Positions 6,409 through 14,786 are shown, counted from the stretch's first letter. The stretch is 20,966 nt of DNA from Candidatus Hydrogenedentota bacterium (GCA_903822375.1 CAIJOU010000017.1:1-20966); one strand, 5' to 3'. The notes: generated by a model from the letters alone, not told the origin. Numbers and translations are program-made.

Positions 6409-8928
6409 ATGTCTTCGACCAGTCCAGTAGCCTACGGCGTGCCCGGCGAGGAGACGCCGCGGCATCCGCTCGACGTGTTCTTTGCACCCCGTTCCGTGGC
6501 CGTCATCGGCGCATCGGAGCGCCCGGCAAGCGTCGGGCGCACGATATTCTGGAACCTGGTCAGCAACCCCTTCGGCGGCGTGGTCCACGCGGTCAACCCG
6601 ATGCGCCGCCAGGTGCTGGGCATTCCGGCCCATGCCAGCGTGCGCGACATCCCGGACCCGCCCGAACTGGCCATCATCATCACGCCCGCGCAGACGGTGA
6701 CCGACGTGCTCGACGACTGCATTGCCGCCGGCGTGAAGGCGGCCATCATCGCGTCGGCCGTGTTCAACCGCGGCGATCTGCCCACGCGCGCGCTTGAGGA
6801 TGAAATCCGGCAGCGCGTGGTTGAGGGCGGCATCCGCGTCATCGGCCCGAACAGCCTGGGCGTCATGAATCCGATGCTCGGGCTGAACGCGGCTTTTGCG
6901 GACCAGATTGCGCTGTGCGGCACCGTCGGCTTCATCAGCCAGAGCGGCGCCATCTGCCGGTCCGTGCTCGACTGGAGCCGCGAGACCAAGACGGGATTCA
7001 GCAAGTTCGTCTCTTTCGGCGGCATGGTCGACGTGCAGTGGAGCGACCTCATTTATTATCTGGGCAACGACCCAGGCACGCGCAGCATCGTGATCTACAT
7101 GGAGGCCGTCGGCGACGCGCGCTCGTTCCTCTCCGCGGCGCGCGAGGTGGCCCTGTCCAAGCCCATCATCGTGCTCAAGGGCGGCCAGACCGAGGCGGGC
7201 GCGCGGGCCGCGCGCACGACGGGATACTCCGCCACGGACACCTGCGATGACGCCGTGCTTTCCGCCGCGTTTCGCCGCTGCGGCGTGCTGCGTGTGGACG
7301 ACGTGGAAACGCTTTTCTCCATGGCGGACGCGCTGGGCAAGCAGCCGCGGCCCAAGGGGCCGCGCCTCACGATCGTGAGCAACGCGGCGGCCCCGGGCGT
7401 GCTGGCAACCGACGCCCTCGTCACGGCCGGCGGCGAGCTGGCGCTCCTGTCCGAGTCCACGCACGAAAAACTCAACCGCGTCCTGCCCATCTACTGGAAC
7501 CACGGCAACCCGGTCGACATCGTCGCCGACGCAGACCCGGCGCGCTATGCGGCGGCCGTGGAAATTGCCGCGTGCGATCCCGAGAGCGACGGGCTGCTGG
7601 TCATTCTCACCCCCCAGGCCAGCGCCGACGCGGCCCGCACGGCCACGGCCGTGGCGGATGCCGCCGAGGGCAAGGGCAAGCCGCTGCTGGCCTCATGGAT
7701 GGGCGGGGAGACCGTTGCCCCCGGCATGCACGTGCTCACCGAAAGACTCGTTCCCACCTTCGCCTATCCCGATGCGGCGGCCCGCATCTTTGCCGCCATG
7801 TGGCACTACAGTGAAACACTGCGCGGTCTCTACGAAACGCCCCGCCCCGGTGCCGGGGGCGCTTCCGAAACCCGTGCCCAGGCCAGGACGACCGAGATTA
7901 TCCGCGTGGCCCGCGAGGCCGGACGCACCCTGCTTGAAGAGACCGAGTGCCGTTCGCTGCTCGAAGCGTGCGGTATTCCCGTGTCCGTCCGGCAGCCCAG
8001 ACGGGAAGAACTGGTACTTGTCTTCGCGGGCAGCATCGACCCGCAGTTCGGCCCCTACCTCACTTTTGGCGCGGGCGGCCCGCTCGGCGCCATTCTCCGG
8101 GACCGCGCCATCGCCCTGCCCCCGGTCAATTCCACCCTGGCCCGGCGGACGATGGAGCGCACGCGCATCTATGGCGCGCTGCGCGAGGGTTTTGGAAATG
8201 TGGCCGCGCGCATCGAGGAACTGGAGCGCATGTTTGTCCGCTTCGGCGATCTGGTTCTCGGCCAGCCGTGGATTCGCTCCATTGAGGTCAACCCGGTCGT
8301 CATCGGTCCCGAAGGGGTTGTGGCGCTGGACGCCTGGGTGACACTGCATGATCCGGACACCCCCGAAAACGCCCTGCCCCGGCCTGCGATACGGCCTTAT
8401 CCGTCCGAACATGTCGCCCGCACCACACTCAAGGACGGCTCCGAAATTGTCCTGCGCCCGGTGCGTCCCGAGGACGAGGGCGCCATGGTCGCCTTTCACC
8501 ACACCCTCTCCAGCGAAACCGTGTACTTCCGCTACCTGCGCCTGCTGTCACTCGACCAGCGCATTCGACACGACCGGCTCACCCAGCTTTGCTTTGTGGA
8601 CTACGACTGCCAGGTGGGCCTGGTGGCTGTTCAGCACGACGAGTCACAGGATACCGACTGCATTCTGGCGATCTCGCGACTCGTCAAGATACACGGCACC
8701 CGCGACATGGATTTCGCCGTGGTCGTAAACGACGCCTTCCAGGGGCGCGGTCTCGGCGAGGCGCTGCTGCGCCACACCATCGCCGTGGCCCGGGCCGAGG
8801 GCACGGCCCGCATCATCGGCGTCATTCATCCCGAGAATACCGCCATGATCCGCCTTTGCCGAAAGGTCGGCTTCTCCCTCAGCAAATCCGTCGGCGACGA
8901 AGTGCGCGCGGAAATGCACTTCGAATAA
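6409..8928 (+). CDS. Pat-like protein acetyltransferase: degenerate acyl-CoA synthetase (NDP-forming) fused to GNAT
   Basis: The 839-residue product follows the layout of Pat/PatZ lysine acetyltransferases, which use acetyl-CoA to acetylate proteins such as acetyl-CoA synthetase. A CoA-binding Rossmann domain starts near residue 20 (SVAVIGASERPASVG). Succinyl-CoA-ligase-like domains follow to ~480, with FISQSGA typical of the family. The usual SHTG histidine of the ligase domain is replaced: residues 269-272 read RTTG. The ATP-grasp part is cut down: GIPVSV (~522-527) runs almost directly into ELVLVFAGSIDPQFGP (~534-549), skipping the stretch that normally holds VVLK and HKSDVGG. GNAT fills ~674-839 with the acetyl-CoA loop QGRGLG at 778-783. 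The start is fixed by AGGAGG eight bases before ATG 6409; the frame is open further upstream. The synthetase half is predicted to bind CoA or ligand rather than catalyse. Confidence 0.9.
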   Translation: MSSTSPVAYGVPGEETPRHPLDVFFAPRSVAVIGASERPASVGRTIFWNLVSNPFGGVVHAVNPMRRQVLGIPAHASVRDIPDPPELAIIITPAQTVTDVLDDCIAAGVKAAIIASAVFNRGDLPTRALEDEIRQRVVEGGIRVIGPNSLGVMNPMLGLNAAFADQIALCGTVGFISQSGAICRSVLDWSRETKTGFSKFVSFGGMVDVQWSDLIYYLGNDPGTRSIVIYMEAVGDARSFLSAAREVALSKPIIVLKGGQTEAGARAARTTGYSATDTCDDAVLSAAFRRCGVLRVDDVETLFSMADALGKQPRPKGPRLTIVSNAAAPGVLATDALVTAGGELALLSESTHEKLNRVLPIYWNHGNPVDIVADADPARYAAAVEIAACDPESDGLLVILTPQASADAARTATAVADAAEGKGKPLLASWMGGETVAPGMHVLTERLVPTFAYPDAAARIFAAMWHYSETLRGLYETPRPGAGGASETRAQARTTEIIRVAREAGRTLLEETECRSLLEACGIPVSVRQPRREELVLVFAGSIDPQFGPYLTFGAGGPLGAILRDRAIALPPVNSTLARRTMERTRIYGALREGFGNVAARIEELERMFVRFGDLVLGQPWIRSIEVNPVVIGPEGVVALDAWVTLHDPDTPENALPRPAIRPYPSEHVARTTLKDGSEIVLRPVRPEDEGAMVAFHHTLSSETVYFRYLRLLSLDQRIRHDRLTQLCFVDYDCQVGLVAVQHDESQDTDCILAISRLVKIHGTRDMDFAVVVNDAFQGRGLGEALLRHTIAVARAEGTARIIGVIHPENTAMIRLCRKVGFSLSKSVGDEVRAEMHFE

Positions 8929-9131
8929 CGGCCGGCGCCGGGCAAGTCGTTCGGAACCGCGGACCCGATGGGCCTTATGGACGGGAACACGCGTCGCCCA
9001 CAGGGTTTATCCACGGCGCAACCGCCTGTTTCCCGGGTTTTGCGGAAAAGACGCGAATCCGCACCTTCCACCCCGTTCATCATGGCCATGCCGATGGGTC
9101 GGCCCCTCTCTGTTTGTATTGTTCCCGGTTC

Positions 9132-9205
9132 AAAAAGCCGCCCGTTGTGACGCTGCCGACGCCCGCAGAACGCTTCCTGTTCATGCGGGTGCGCGGGCGG
9201 TTTTT
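9132..9205 (+). terminator. Possible terminator hairpin after the Pat-like gene
   Basis: AAAAAGCCGCCCG (9132-9144) pairs with CGGGCGGTTTTT (9194-9205) with one G-T wobble, ending in five T. The loop is long (49 bases) but contains its own smaller GCCCGC/GCGGGT stem. It lies about 200 bases after the stop of the Pat-like gene and before the next promoter. Because the A- and T-runs are symmetrical it could work in both directions. Confidence 0.45.
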
Positions 9206-9239
9206 CGCGCGTCATGCGCAAACCGCATCCGCTTTCTTT

Positions 9240-9268
9240 TTGATCCGACCGCAATAATGGAATATTAT
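9240..9268 (+). promoter_or_regulatory. Sigma-70-type promoter of the sugar cluster
   Basis: TTGATC (9240-9245) and TATTAT (9263-9268) are separated by exactly 17 bases and match the consensus hexamers at 4/6 and 5/6. The expected start of transcription is near 9275, giving a ~20-base leader that contains GAGGAG (9282-9287) before the ATG at 9294. This is the best promoter in the window and sits at the head of the long co-directional cluster. Confidence 0.6.
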
Positions 9269-9293
9269 CGGCTCGAGACAAGAGGAGAATGTG

Positions 9294-10301
9294 ATGCTAA
9301 ATGTCACCTTGATTGGGTTCGGGTATTGGGGGCCCAATCTTGCACGGGTATTCAATTCACTTCCCGGATGCAAACTGCGTTATATATCCGAACAGTCGCC
9401 GGAACGGCAAAACGCGGCACGGGACCAGTATCCGGATGTGGCCATCACGGACGACGATGTCGCCATAACCTCCTCCGAGGTGGACGTGGTGGTGATCGCC
9501 ACGCCCGTATTCACGCATTACGACCTTGCCTGCAAGGCACTGGAACACGGGAAGCATGTCTGGCTGGAAAAACCCATGGCCCCCACTTCGGAACAGTGCC
9601 GGTCGTTGGTTGAATTGGCGGCGAAGCAGAACCGTTGCCTGATGGTCGATCACACCTTTCTGTTCACCCCGCCGGTGCGCAAAATAAAGGAACTGATTGA
9701 GAGCGGCGCCCTCGGGACTTTGTACTATTTCGACTCGGTTCGGGTGAATCTGGGGCTCTTCCAGCACGATGTGAACGTGATATGGGATTTGGCGCCCCAT
9801 GACTTCTCGATTATGGACTACCTGCTCGGCTCCAACATCAAAGCCATTTCCGCCCAAGGCAGCGCCCATTTCAACACGGGACTGGAAGATGTCGCCTACG
9901 TGACGGTGCATTACCCGGACAATCTAATCGCCCATTTCCATTTGAACTGGCTGGCCCCGACCAAGATGCGGCGCACCGTTGTGGGCGGGAGCAAGCAGAT
10001 GCTCGTGTGGGACGACCTTAATCCGGATGAAAAGATCCGGATCTACGACAAAGGCGCCGAAGTGACCACCCTGGAAGGCCGGTACGGCATCCAGGCAAGC
10101 TATCGTACGGGCGATGTGACTTCCCCGTGGCTGGATTCCAAAGAAGCCCTGAGACTCGAAGGCCAGTATTTCCTTGACTGCATCAACAAGGGTGAGGCTC
10201 CCTTCAACGACGGTAATCAGGGATTGCGCGTGGTTTCGCTTCTTGAGGCAACCGATGAATCGTTGAAGTCCGGCGGCAAGTTGATCGAGCTAAAGGGATA
10301 G
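9294..10301 (+). CDS. Gfo/Idh/MocA-family sugar dehydrogenase, WlbA-like
   Basis: This 335-residue NAD(P)-dependent oxidoreductase probably oxidises a nucleotide-linked sugar. The Rossmann loop GFGYWG is at residues 8-13, the family EKP motif (LEKPMA) puts Lys93-Pro94 in place, and WDLAPHD (164-170) supplies the His/Asp pair near the substrate. Together with the C-terminal sheet domain, these resemble WlbA/WbpB-type UDP-GlcNAcA 3-dehydrogenases. ATG 9294 is preferred to the GTG three bases earlier because GAGGAG then lies six bases away. It is the first gene of the cluster. In known wlb/wbp loci this enzyme is followed by an N-acetyltransferase and a DegT aminotransferase. Here the acetyltransferase is only a remnant (10324-10510) and the aminotransferase comes two genes later. 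The sugar substrate is inferred only. Confidence 0.9.
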   Translation: MLNVTLIGFGYWGPNLARVFNSLPGCKLRYISEQSPERQNAARDQYPDVAITDDDVAITSSEVDVVVIATPVFTHYDLACKALEHGKHVWLEKPMAPTSEQCRSLVELAAKQNRCLMVDHTFLFTPPVRKIKELIESGALGTLYYFDSVRVNLGLFQHDVNVIWDLAPHDFSIMDYLLGSNIKAISAQGSAHFNTGLEDVAYVTVHYPDNLIAHFHLNWLAPTKMRRTVVGGSKQMLVWDDLNPDEKIRIYDKGAEVTTLEGRYGIQASYRTGDVTSPWLDSKEALRLEGQYFLDCINKGEAPFNDGNQGLRVVSLLEATDESLKSGGKLIELKG

Positions 10302-10323
10302 TTCCTTGGGGTTCCACAATCGC

Positions 10324-10510
10324 ATGGCCGCTGACGTGCAGTTGGGCAAGAATGCCGGGCTCATTTTTGTTTGCGGGGTAACCAGTGGAGAAGAATGCGA
10401 TAATCGGTGACGAAAGGCCGCCGTCGTTGCCGATGCACCCGGAATGGACCAACCGGCAAATTGAGTGCGTGTGCGCGTCGCCAGCGGACTGCATTGCGGC
10501 ACTTTCTTGA
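10324..10510 (+). pseudogene. Frameshifted C-terminal remnant of a WlbB-type left-handed beta-helix N-acetyltransferase
   Basis: The 241-base gap after the dehydrogenase encodes pieces that read, in order but across frames, like the end of a hexapeptide acetyltransferase. The frame from 10324 gives VQLGKNAGLI and VCGVTSGEE, compared with the IGANATIVCGVTIGE type. VTK is encoded at 10407-10415 in another frame. AAVVADAPGMDQPAN follows back in the first frame, compared with ALVVGNPA. RQIECVCAS then sits in a third frame ending at 10510, compared with RQIGWVCECG. WlbB-type enzymes lie directly after WlbA-type dehydrogenases in classical loci, which is exactly this position. At least two frameshifts, a TGA at 10408-10410 and loss of the N-terminal part make function very unlikely. 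The homology is by recall, not alignment. Confidence 0.45.
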
Positions 10511-10542
10511 GTTAGCACCATGCGAAAACAGGGATCGACACA

Positions 10543-11574
10543 GTGACAATCGAATGCCGTGTGCTTGGCGCACATGAAGATGAGGCCTATTGCGCCTTTC
10601 TGAACCGGCTGGGCGGCGATTCGCCGTCGGTGCTCGCCTATCATTACCCGTTTTACCGGGACATGCTGGTCGGGGTGGGAATCGGCGAGCCGATGTATCT
10701 TGCGGCGTTCCGTGACGGGGAGATGGCCGGTGTCCTGCCCGGTTTTCTCCGGACGGGCAATGATGGGACGGTTTATTGCTCGCTTCCCTTTTTCGGTCCA
10801 AATGCGGGCGTGCTCTGTGCCGGCGGGCCGAAAGCCGGCGAGACGCACAGGGCCCTCTTTGACGCGGTGAAGACAATCCTTCACGAGCGCGGGGACGTCC
10901 TCTCGGCGGCGTTCTACACACCCTTTCTCAACGATGACTATTCCTGTTACGACGCGGCCTTTCCGGAGGCCTTGGTGGTCGAGAAGTTCACCCACTATCT
11001 TGACACCGACCGGTTCTCCATACCCGGTCACATCGCCTATGACATCCGCAAGGCGCAGCGCCTGGGGGTGACGGTGTCCACCGGGGTGACCCCGGAGCGA
11101 ATAGAAGAGTTCTACACGCTTTACGCCATGAACTGCGTTGACTACGGCATTCCCCAGAAGCCGCGGGAAACCGTGGACTTTCTCGCGTGCGAAAGAGAGC
11201 ACGTCCGGTGCTACTTTGCACATCACGAAGACAGGATGATTGCGGGACTGATGGTGTTGGATTCGCCGCGGACGACAAGCTATTACATGCCCTGCGCGCT
11301 GCACAGTGCGCGCACATTCCAGGCGCCGACACTTCTCATCGGCAGGGCCATTCAGGACTCACGGGAAGCGGGCCGGAATTACTGGAACTGGGAGTCTTCT
11401 CCCGGTCCAGAATCGGGCGTGGCACTGTTTAAACGGAAATGGGGCGGCGAGATGGGGGCATATCGGGTCTACGTTGTGCCCTTCGCGGCCCCCTCATTTT
11501 TCCAGGGTTTGGGGAGGGAAAAGATTGCCGCCGAATTTCCCCATTACTTTGTGTATCCTTTTGACCGGCTCTAG
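10543..11574 (+). CDS. FemAB/GNAT-like acyltransferase of a polysaccharide cluster
   Basis: The 343-residue protein resembles the double-GNAT-fold proteins (FemAB-related / GNAT type 6) that are common in envelope polysaccharide loci. The N-terminal half contains YHYPFYRDML and a strand-rich segment ending in LPFFGPNAGV. The C-terminal half has YDIRKAQRLGVTV, then IAGLMVL...SYYMPCA and NYWNWESSPGPESGVALFKRKWG, the pattern of FemAB-like C-terminal acceptor regions. No signal peptide or membrane segment is seen, so it should act in the cytoplasm. It may add an acyl or aminoacyl group to an amino sugar. The start is GTG 10543, with AGGGA nine bases before it. It follows the decayed acetyltransferase and lies 24 bases ahead of the aminotransferase gene. 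Substrate and donor are unknown. Confidence 0.8.
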   Translation: MTIECRVLGAHEDEAYCAFLNRLGGDSPSVLAYHYPFYRDMLVGVGIGEPMYLAAFRDGEMAGVLPGFLRTGNDGTVYCSLPFFGPNAGVLCAGGPKAGETHRALFDAVKTILHERGDVLSAAFYTPFLNDDYSCYDAAFPEALVVEKFTHYLDTDRFSIPGHIAYDIRKAQRLGVTVSTGVTPERIEEFYTLYAMNCVDYGIPQKPRETVDFLACEREHVRCYFAHHEDRMIAGLMVLDSPRTTSYYMPCALHSARTFQAPTLLIGRAIQDSREAGRNYWNWESSPGPESGVALFKRKWGGEMGAYRVYVVPFAAPSFFQGLGREKIAAEFPHYFVYPFDRL

Positions 11575-11598
11575 ACAGGAAAACCAACGAAAGGCTGC

Positions 11599-12639
11599 AT
11601 GCACTTGATACCGCACAGTTGCCCGCATATCGATGCGGATGACATCAGCGCACTGGCGGCGTGCGCCCAATCACGCCGCCTGGCCACAGGCGAGGGCGTT
11701 GCCGCGCTCGAAGCCCGGATTGCCCGGGACCTCGGCTACGCCGGGGCCGTCTCCACGGTAAACGGCGGCCAGGCGATTCACCTTGCCCTGCGCGCCCATT
11801 TCCCCGAAGGCGGGGCGGCCGTGGCTTTGCCTTCGTATGTGTGCCGATCGGTCTATGATGCGGTTTGTCTTGCCCGTTGCCGTCCGGTGTTGTGGGACAT
11901 AGACCCCGCCACATTCTCCCTCGCCCCGTCCACTACGGGCAGGAAGGACGTGGACGCGGTCATTGTTCCCCATCTTTTTGGCATCCGTGCCGACATTGAA
12001 GGATGGACGGGGCGTTCCAAGCTGGTCATTGAAGACTGCGCGCAACGCCTTTCTCCGCCCGCCGTCTCCCGCACAGAATCCAAGGGTCATGTGAGAATAC
12101 TCTCCTTCGCCGCGACCAAGCTGTTGACGGGGGGCCAGGGCGGAATGCTCCTTTCAGACGACCCGCGCATGCTGGCACGCGCCGTCGACCTGCGTGACGG
12201 TTCCTCGGAGATGCCGTCACCCAGTCTTTGGCTGCCCTACACCGATCTCCAGGCGGCGCTGGTGATGTCCCAATGGCGACGGCTGGACGCTTTTCTTGCG
12301 CGCAGGGCCGAAATCGCCGGCCGGTACATGCGCGCGCTTGAAAGCGCCTTCCCGCAGCATATTGTTCAGGCGATGCGCGCCCGCGACACCTACCATTTCC
12401 GGTTTGTGGTCTCCGTTGCCGACGTGCAAGCAGCCATATCGCATGCGGCGGGACGCGGAGTTGCCTTTCGTCTCCCCGTGGCCCCGGCAGGACTGCACTC
12501 CCTGTTTCATCTGCCGGGAGACTTTACCGAGACAGAGAATGCCGTGGCTCACCTGTTGTCTGTCCCAATCTATCCCAGTCTTACAGACGAAGAGGTTGAG
12601 ACGGTGGCCGCGGTTATGCTGGAGGTGCTGGCCATATGA
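11599..12639 (+). CDS. DegT/DnrJ/EryC1-family sugar aminotransferase (first of two)
   Basis: This 346-residue PLP enzyme should transfer an amino group from glutamate to a keto-sugar nucleotide. Expected landmarks are the NGGQAIHLAL cofactor-phosphate strand, EDCAQ (145-149) with the Asp that contacts the pyridine nitrogen, and SFAATKLLTGGQGG with Lys174 as the PLP-binding residue. The C-terminal small domain is compact, making it somewhat shorter than typical members (~370-390). ATG 11599 has AAAGG about six bases upstream. Its stop overlaps the next gene as ATGA (12636-12639), coupling it to the NeuD-like acetyltransferase. That pairing suggests amination followed by N-acylation of the same sugar, possibly the product of the WlbA-like dehydrogenase. 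The family is firm, the substrate not. Confidence 0.9.
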   Translation: MHLIPHSCPHIDADDISALAACAQSRRLATGEGVAALEARIARDLGYAGAVSTVNGGQAIHLALRAHFPEGGAAVALPSYVCRSVYDAVCLARCRPVLWDIDPATFSLAPSTTGRKDVDAVIVPHLFGIRADIEGWTGRSKLVIEDCAQRLSPPAVSRTESKGHVRILSFAATKLLTGGQGGMLLSDDPRMLARAVDLRDGSSEMPSPSLWLPYTDLQAALVMSQWRRLDAFLARRAEIAGRYMRALESAFPQHIVQAMRARDTYHFRFVVSVADVQAAISHAAGRGVAFRLPVAPAGLHSLFHLPGDFTETENAVAHLLSVPIYPSLTDEEVETVAAVMLEVLAI

Positions 12640-13343
12640 TGAGGCTGAGAGTTTTTGGGGCGGGCGTCCGCGGCGCACTCGTTGCCGACCTGATAGACGG
12701 TGAGCTGGGCGGAGATTACAGCATAGAAGGGTTCTATGATGACCGTTTTGAGATTGGCGCGCTCGGGCCCGGCGGTTACCCGATTCTAGGCGGCATAACG
12801 TCGGGGCTGTGCATGACACCCGGTTCGGGGGCGGGCGCTTTCGTGGCCATGGGCACCAAGGTGTCGGCGTTTGCCTGCCGTGTCTTTCATGAGTTGCGGG
12901 AAAAGAAGGTGCCTGTTCCCAATCTGGTTTCCCGTCGCGCTTCGGTGGCGGCATCGGCGACGCTTGGCCTCAACGCGCTCATTTTTCCCGGAGTCTGTGT
13001 GGGCAGTTTCGTTTCCGTCGGACACCTGTTTTGCGCGCACGGCAACAGCGTCGTGGAACACCACAGCAGGCTGGGTCACAACGTTTTGCTTGGTCCCGGG
13101 GTTTCCATAGCGGGCCACGTCGGAATCGGGAGTCACTGTTTCCTGGGCGCGGGGGCAAGTGTCAAGCCTGAATGTGCCCTGGGCGCCGGGGTGCTCATCG
13201 GCACGGGCGCAGTGGTCGTGAAATCGATTCCCGCATACACCGTGGCTTATGGCCACCCTGCGCGCCCGCAACGCGGCACAGGGCAGACAGACGAACTTCC
13301 GGATCAGGGGGAATGTGAATCACTTGCCCGGCTCGGCCTGTAA
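12636..13343 (+). CDS. NeuD/PglD-type sugar acetyltransferase
   Basis: The 235-residue product has the two-part build of NeuD/PglD acetyltransferases: an N-terminal Rossmann-like sugar-nucleotide domain starting RVFGAGVRG, then a left-handed beta-helix of hexapeptide repeats (LIFPGVCVGSFVSVG and onward). The conserved catalytic position is matched by V140-E-H-H143, and the coil ends with VVKSIPAYTVAYGHPAR, the usual family tail. Such enzymes N- or O-acetylate amino sugars with acetyl-CoA in the cytoplasm. The start ATG 12636 overlaps the aminotransferase stop, and GGAGGT lies nine bases upstream inside that gene. A second ATG follows directly. It may now supply the acetylation once done by the decayed WlbB-type enzyme; this is inference. 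Confidence 0.9.
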   Translation: MMRLRVFGAGVRGALVADLIDGELGGDYSIEGFYDDRFEIGALGPGGYPILGGITSGLCMTPGSGAGAFVAMGTKVSAFACRVFHELREKKVPVPNLVSRRASVAASATLGLNALIFPGVCVGSFVSVGHLFCAHGNSVVEHHSRLGHNVLLGPGVSIAGHVGIGSHCFLGAGASVKPECALGAGVLIGTGAVVVKSIPAYTVAYGHPARPQRGTGQTDELPDQGECESLARLGL

Positions 13344-13356
13344 CGAGGGACACAAA

Positions 13357-14319
13357 ATGAAGCTTACGATCATTATTCCGGTGTATTTCGAGGGCAGCGC
13401 GGTTTGGGAGGCCTACAAAGAGGTCCGCGCCGTCCTAAACGACGCGCTTCCGGAGTTCAGCTACGAAATCCTCTTTGTCGACGATGGAAGCCAGGACGAT
13501 TCGTTTGAACACATCACGCGCATATCCGAACAGGATCCCAATGTTTGCGGGATAAAATTCGCCTCAAATTACGGCGCGCACACCGCCATCCGCGCGGGAC
13601 TTGAACACGCCACCGGCGATGCCGCGTGCTTTCTTGCCTGCGATCTCCAGGACCCGCCGTCGCTGATTCCCCAAATGCTTGAGAAACTGGGGCCGGACAG
13701 CCAGATTGTTGCGGCCGTGCGGAATGCGCGACAAGACCCGTGGACATCCCGTTGCCTGTCTTCGGGGTTCCATTTGTTGGCCCGCAATCTTGTCTCGGCC
13801 GATCTGCCCGCCGGCGGCGCGAGCATGTACCTGCTGGGGCCCCACGCGCTGGTCGCAATGCGGCAGTTCAAGGAACGCAACATGACCCTGGAAGGCTTGT
13901 TCCTGTTGACGGGCCACAAGCTTATCGTGGTCCCCTACGAGCGACGCCCCCGCACCAGAGGGGGAAGCAAGTGGACCCTTGCCAAGCGTCTGAAACTCTT
14001 TGCGGATTTCTTCGTTGCCTATTCCTACACCCCGCTGCGTGTAATGTCTCTCACGGGATGCTGCGTTGCCGCCCTCGGTTTCCTCTATTCCGTTTTTCTG
14101 GCCATCAACCGCATCTTTCTTTCCAACCCGATACAGGGATGGACTGCCGTCATGATCGCCATACTCATCCTGTCCGGCCTTCAAATGACCATGTTTGGCG
14201 TTTTGGGTGAATACCTTTGGCGCATTCTGGACGAAGTTCGTGCGCGTCCGATTTACCGGATTGCGCGCCTGACGGGACATTTGGCCTCCATGCCGGACGA
14301 GCGTTTGGGAGAGCATTGA
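13357..14319 (+). CDS. GT2 polyprenyl-phosphate glycosyltransferase, DPM1/ArnC/GtrB-like
   Basis: The 320-residue protein should move a sugar from a nucleotide to polyprenyl phosphate on the cytoplasmic face. It shows LTIIIPVYFEG at the N-terminus, DDGS (42-45), CDLQDPP with D96/D99 for metal and donor binding, and RGGSKWTLAKRLKLFADF, the amphipathic membrane-docking segment shared by DPM1, GtrB and ArnC. Two membrane helices follow (PLRVMSLTGCCVAALGFLYS and the segment around VMIAILILSGLQM), then GEYLWRI, also typical. ATG 13357 has GAGGGA six bases upstream; the frame is open earlier but only inside the preceding gene. It lies 13 bases after the acetyltransferase gene and just before an SMR-type pair, the same order of functions as arnC with arnE/arnF. 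Confidence 0.93.
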   Translation: MKLTIIIPVYFEGSAVWEAYKEVRAVLNDALPEFSYEILFVDDGSQDDSFEHITRISEQDPNVCGIKFASNYGAHTAIRAGLEHATGDAACFLACDLQDPPSLIPQMLEKLGPDSQIVAAVRNARQDPWTSRCLSSGFHLLARNLVSADLPAGGASMYLLGPHALVAMRQFKERNMTLEGLFLLTGHKLIVVPYERRPRTRGGSKWTLAKRLKLFADFFVAYSYTPLRVMSLTGCCVAALGFLYSVFLAINRIFLSNPIQGWTAVMIAILILSGLQMTMFGVLGEYLWRILDEVRARPIYRIARLTGHLASMPDERLGEH

Positions 14320-14396
14320 ACCGTGCCAAGCACGAACGACAGGCGCATCCGTCCCCAAGGAAGAGCCGGGCGCGGCGCGAACAGGCGGTTCGAACC

Positions 14397-14786
14397 ATGA
14401 CGGGGACGGAATCAGGCCGTCTCGGGGTGCGCGGGGCAGTCACCGCGTTCGCGCTTATCGGGGCTTCGGTTCTGCTTCAGTCTTTGGCCACCCTTTTCGG
14501 TAAGCTGGCCGGCCGGTTCAGTTCCGAAAAGGCACTGCTCTACGTGGTGGTCAATCCGTGGTATGTCGCGTCTGTCGCCGCTTTGGGGTTGCAGGCGATA
14601 ACCTGGGTTCTGGTGCTTCGGCGGCTGCCGCTGAGTTTCGCCTATCCGTTCATGAGCCTGATTTTTCCCCTCAACCTGCTGGCGGCGCACTTTCTTCTGC
14701 ATGAGTCTGTCAGCGCGTTTAATCTCGCGGGCACGGCCCTTATACTCGGCGGCGTTGTGGCCATCGCGCGGGAGCAGACAGAATGA
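14397..14786 (+). CDS. SMR/EamA-fold membrane protein, ArnE/ArnF-like subunit 1
   Basis: This is a 129-residue integral membrane protein with four predicted helices, near residues 12-34, 43-68, 74-99 and 104-126. The third helix carries LPLSFAYPFMSLIFPLN and is followed by HFLLHE, the small-multidrug-resistance-fold signature. There is no Glu in the first helix, the residue needed for drug/proton exchange in EmrE, so lipid or lipid-sugar flipping is more likely than drug export. It overlaps the next SMR-type gene by ATGA, as expected for a heterodimer like ArnE/ArnF. ATG 14397 has AGGCGG nine bases before it. A TTG at 14316, overlapping the GT2 stop, could add a basic 27-residue N-terminus. 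Confidence 0.85.
   Translation: MTGTESGRLGVRGAVTAFALIGASVLLQSLATLFGKLAGRFSSEKALLYVVVNPWYVASVAALGLQAITWVLVLRRLPLSFAYPFMSLIFPLNLLAAHFLLHESVSAFNLAGTALILGGVVAIAREQTE

Larger units (their letters stand above)
8929..9293. other. Intergenic region between the Pat-like gene and the sugar cluster
   Basis: This 365-base stretch holds no frame that looks like a protein. Its left 200 bases show nothing I can name. The right part holds an inverted repeat that may end the Pat-like transcript (9132-9205) and the promoter and ribosome site of the sugar cluster (9240-9290). It is a clear transcription-unit boundary. Confidence 0.6.
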
